Origin: Desulfotruncus arcticus DSM 17038
Lineage (GTDB): Bacteria > Bacillota > Desulfotomaculia > Desulfotomaculales > Desulfallaceae
Reading direction: 5' to 3'
DNA length: 64,000 bases
Assembly (NCBI RefSeq): GCF_900113335.1
Contig: NZ_FOOX01000014.1
Location: 96,765 to 160,764, forward strand
A model generated the notes under the pieces. The model ran no database searches. It worked only from the letters and a program-made list of their open reading frames with translations, and was not told the origin of the DNA. Positions 63,028-64,000 of the stretch are shown piece by piece. The position numbers and the translations under genes were made by a program. The first letter of the stretch is position 1. Each line of letters begins with the position of its first letter.

Positions 63028-63648
63028 TCATTGTTCCGACAGGAACGAGTAAGGGTTCTTTTCGGGATTAAAGTAGTCGTTTGCGTCGAAACCTTCAGAT
63101 GACTCTGACCTATATTTATCCCCCAAGATAGACAAACATTCTTTGGCGTAATTAACCACACCGATACCACTCTGTAGAGCAATTCTCTTTTTGATGGTGT
63201 CATTCAAATTATTAAGGACATCTGGATGTTCGGATAGTATTTCACAGACGGCACTGGAGAGCAAATCGAAATTGACATTAGTGGAATCATAGAAACGAAG
63301 TTCACCCCACGATGCCCCCAGTTCGCTTCTGATCTTTTTGTAATCATCTTGTTGCTCAATTGTATCGACTAATTTTGCGAGGTGGCTGAGTTCCTCTTTG
63401 ATGAGAGTTTCCTTAATTGTTCCGTCCGACATGTACTTGTCTACGAAGTTCGCCAAAGTTACGGTAATGACATGTTCTACAAAATCAATCACATTGCTTG
63501 CTGGACTTGGACCCATCCAAGCTACCTTTTCCTCTGGTGTAAGATAAATCTGAGATTGCGTTTTCGTTATGATGGCATTTCGAACCAGTGGTGTCAGGTA
63601 CACAAAACGTATCGCCAATCTACCAATAAGACCTTCCGCCAGCCACAT
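63028..63648 (-). CDS. Hypothetical protein, probably 5'-truncated
   Basis: The 206-residue product is mostly helical (LIGRLAIRFVYLTPLVRNAI; VIDFVEHVITVTLANFVDKY; EELSHLAKLVDTIEQQDDYK) with an acidic Ser/Asn-rich C terminus. No family is recognised. The ATG at 63648 has no good ribosome binding site. The frame is open for a further 21 codons upstream with protein-like sequence (YEIKRLWDIDSNNRGFLRY) but no start, so the N terminus seems lost. It may be a remnant of an accessory gene. Confidence 0.45.
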   Translation of the reverse strand: MWLAEGLIGRLAIRFVYLTPLVRNAIITKTQSQIYLTPEEKVAWMGPSPASNVIDFVEHVITVTLANFVDKYMSDGTIKETLIKEELSHLAKLVDTIEQQDDYKKIRSELGASWGELRFYDSTNVNFDLLSSAVCEILSEHPDVLNNLNDTIKKRIALQSGIGVVNYAKECLSILGDKYRSESSEGFDANDYFNPEKNPYSFLSEQ

Positions 63649-63729
63649 ATACCGGAGAAACCCCCTATTATTAGAGTCTATATCCCATAATCTCTTGATT
63701 TCATAGAATTACATAAAATAGTACTGTGG

Positions 63730-63900
63730 GATTTAAACTTTCCATGATGGACGGCGGCCTTGACAGCCCTAAGGGCTGTAGTGTGTGTTAATTACCGATG
63801 GGCGGCTCCGAAAACATGTAATAAGCTTACCGTTCCATCGGACTTAATATTATACAACAGCCCTCTTAACGGGCTATCAAGGCTACCCAAAGGCGCCTAG
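63730..63900. repeat. Interleaved inverted repeats near the right edge
   Basis: CCTTGACAGCCC-taa-GGGCTGT (63757-63780) is mirrored by ACAGCCCTCTTAACGGGCTA plus TCAAGG (63857-63882), and CCGATGGGCGG/CCGTTCCATCGG pair between them. Nested palindromes like these resemble the end of an IS200/IS605-type element. Confidence 0.5.
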
Positions 63901-63948
63901 TACTAAGGCCCAAGGGTTCCTCAGGGACTCACCAAAAACATGACTTTA

Positions 63949-64000
63949 TTAAACCTTAACAATAAATGGTTTCACCTTGCCGGCTGCCAATTGTTCAATA
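63949..64000 (-). CDS. C-terminal 16 codons of a gene entering from the right edge
   Basis: Read leftwards from the edge the frame gives IEQLAAGKVKPFIVKV and a TAA stop at 63951-63949. The amphipathic AAGKVKPF phrase looks like a genuine protein C terminus, of the kind seen in dehydrogenases and reductases. The segment is too short to assign. Confidence 0.35.
   Translation of the reverse strand, partial: IEQLAAGKVKPFIVKV

Overview
The window reads as the chromosome of an anaerobic, probably spore-forming Firmicute of the Peptococcaceae / Desulfotomaculum-Pelotomaculum type. The basis is T-box and ykkC-type leaders, a glmS ribozyme, consensus sigma-A promoters, CdaA/CdaR, citramalate-based isoleucine synthesis and a corrinoid methanol methyltransferase cluster. 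This is inferred from gene content; no species is claimed.

Layout. 1-3 kb: a partial SPFH gene, a zinc-ribbon/protein-kinase locus interrupted by one in-frame TGA, a group II intron fragment behind a terminator, small ArsC-like and YwbE genes, and a decayed DUF4011 fragment. 3-7.2 kb: glpX (minus), then overlapping argH and a DUF445 membrane protein. 7.2-22.5 kb: a branched-chain amino acid locus (ilvE-ilvD-ilvB-ilvN-ilvB2-leuA-leuC-leuD-leuB-cimA-larE). Its leader has a T-box with an apparent Ile (ATC) specifier followed by a ykkC-family aptamer best read as a ppGpp riboswitch with its own terminator. 22.6-27.4 kb: a trp operon in the unusual order B-A-D-C-F behind a Trp-specifier T-box; trpE/trpG are absent.

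27.4-30.8 kb: endonuclease IV and an AT-rich L,D-transpeptidase beside copies of a palindromic repeat. 31-42.5 kb (minus): a methylotrophy island with RamA-like activase, CobW GTPase, MtaC, MtaB, a second MtaC, a sigma-54 activator, two further corrinoid proteins and MtaA. Two sigma-54 promoters (GG-N10-GC) lie in front of mtaA and mtaB. Methanol would be demethylated by MtaB onto MtaC and passed on by MtaA or an alternative acceptor enzyme, with RamA re-reducing inactive cobalt.

42.8-45.2 kb: a nucleotidyltransferase plus a small overlapping unknown gene, a secreted hypothetical and a frameshifted NSS symporter fragment. 45.7-62.4 kb: cdaA-cdaR, an ether-lipid/glycerol-type set (AGPS-like oxidase, G3P dehydrogenase, FGGY kinase), a MinD-like ATPase, yhaO-yhaN, then glmM and glmS. 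glmM has its own consensus promoter and glmS a glmS ribozyme. 62.4-64 kb: tandem 21-bp repeats, a hypothetical gene that looks truncated, and the end of a gene entering from the right.

At least three families of intergenic palindromic repeats run through the window. Family 1 is built on AGGAGTCAGGAGTCAGAAT, family 2 is a ~125-bp double hairpin, and family 3 is a CCATGGGGA...TCCCCGTGG hairpin. Several copies reach into genes and supply the last residues of LeuD, the CobW protein and the G3P dehydrogenase.
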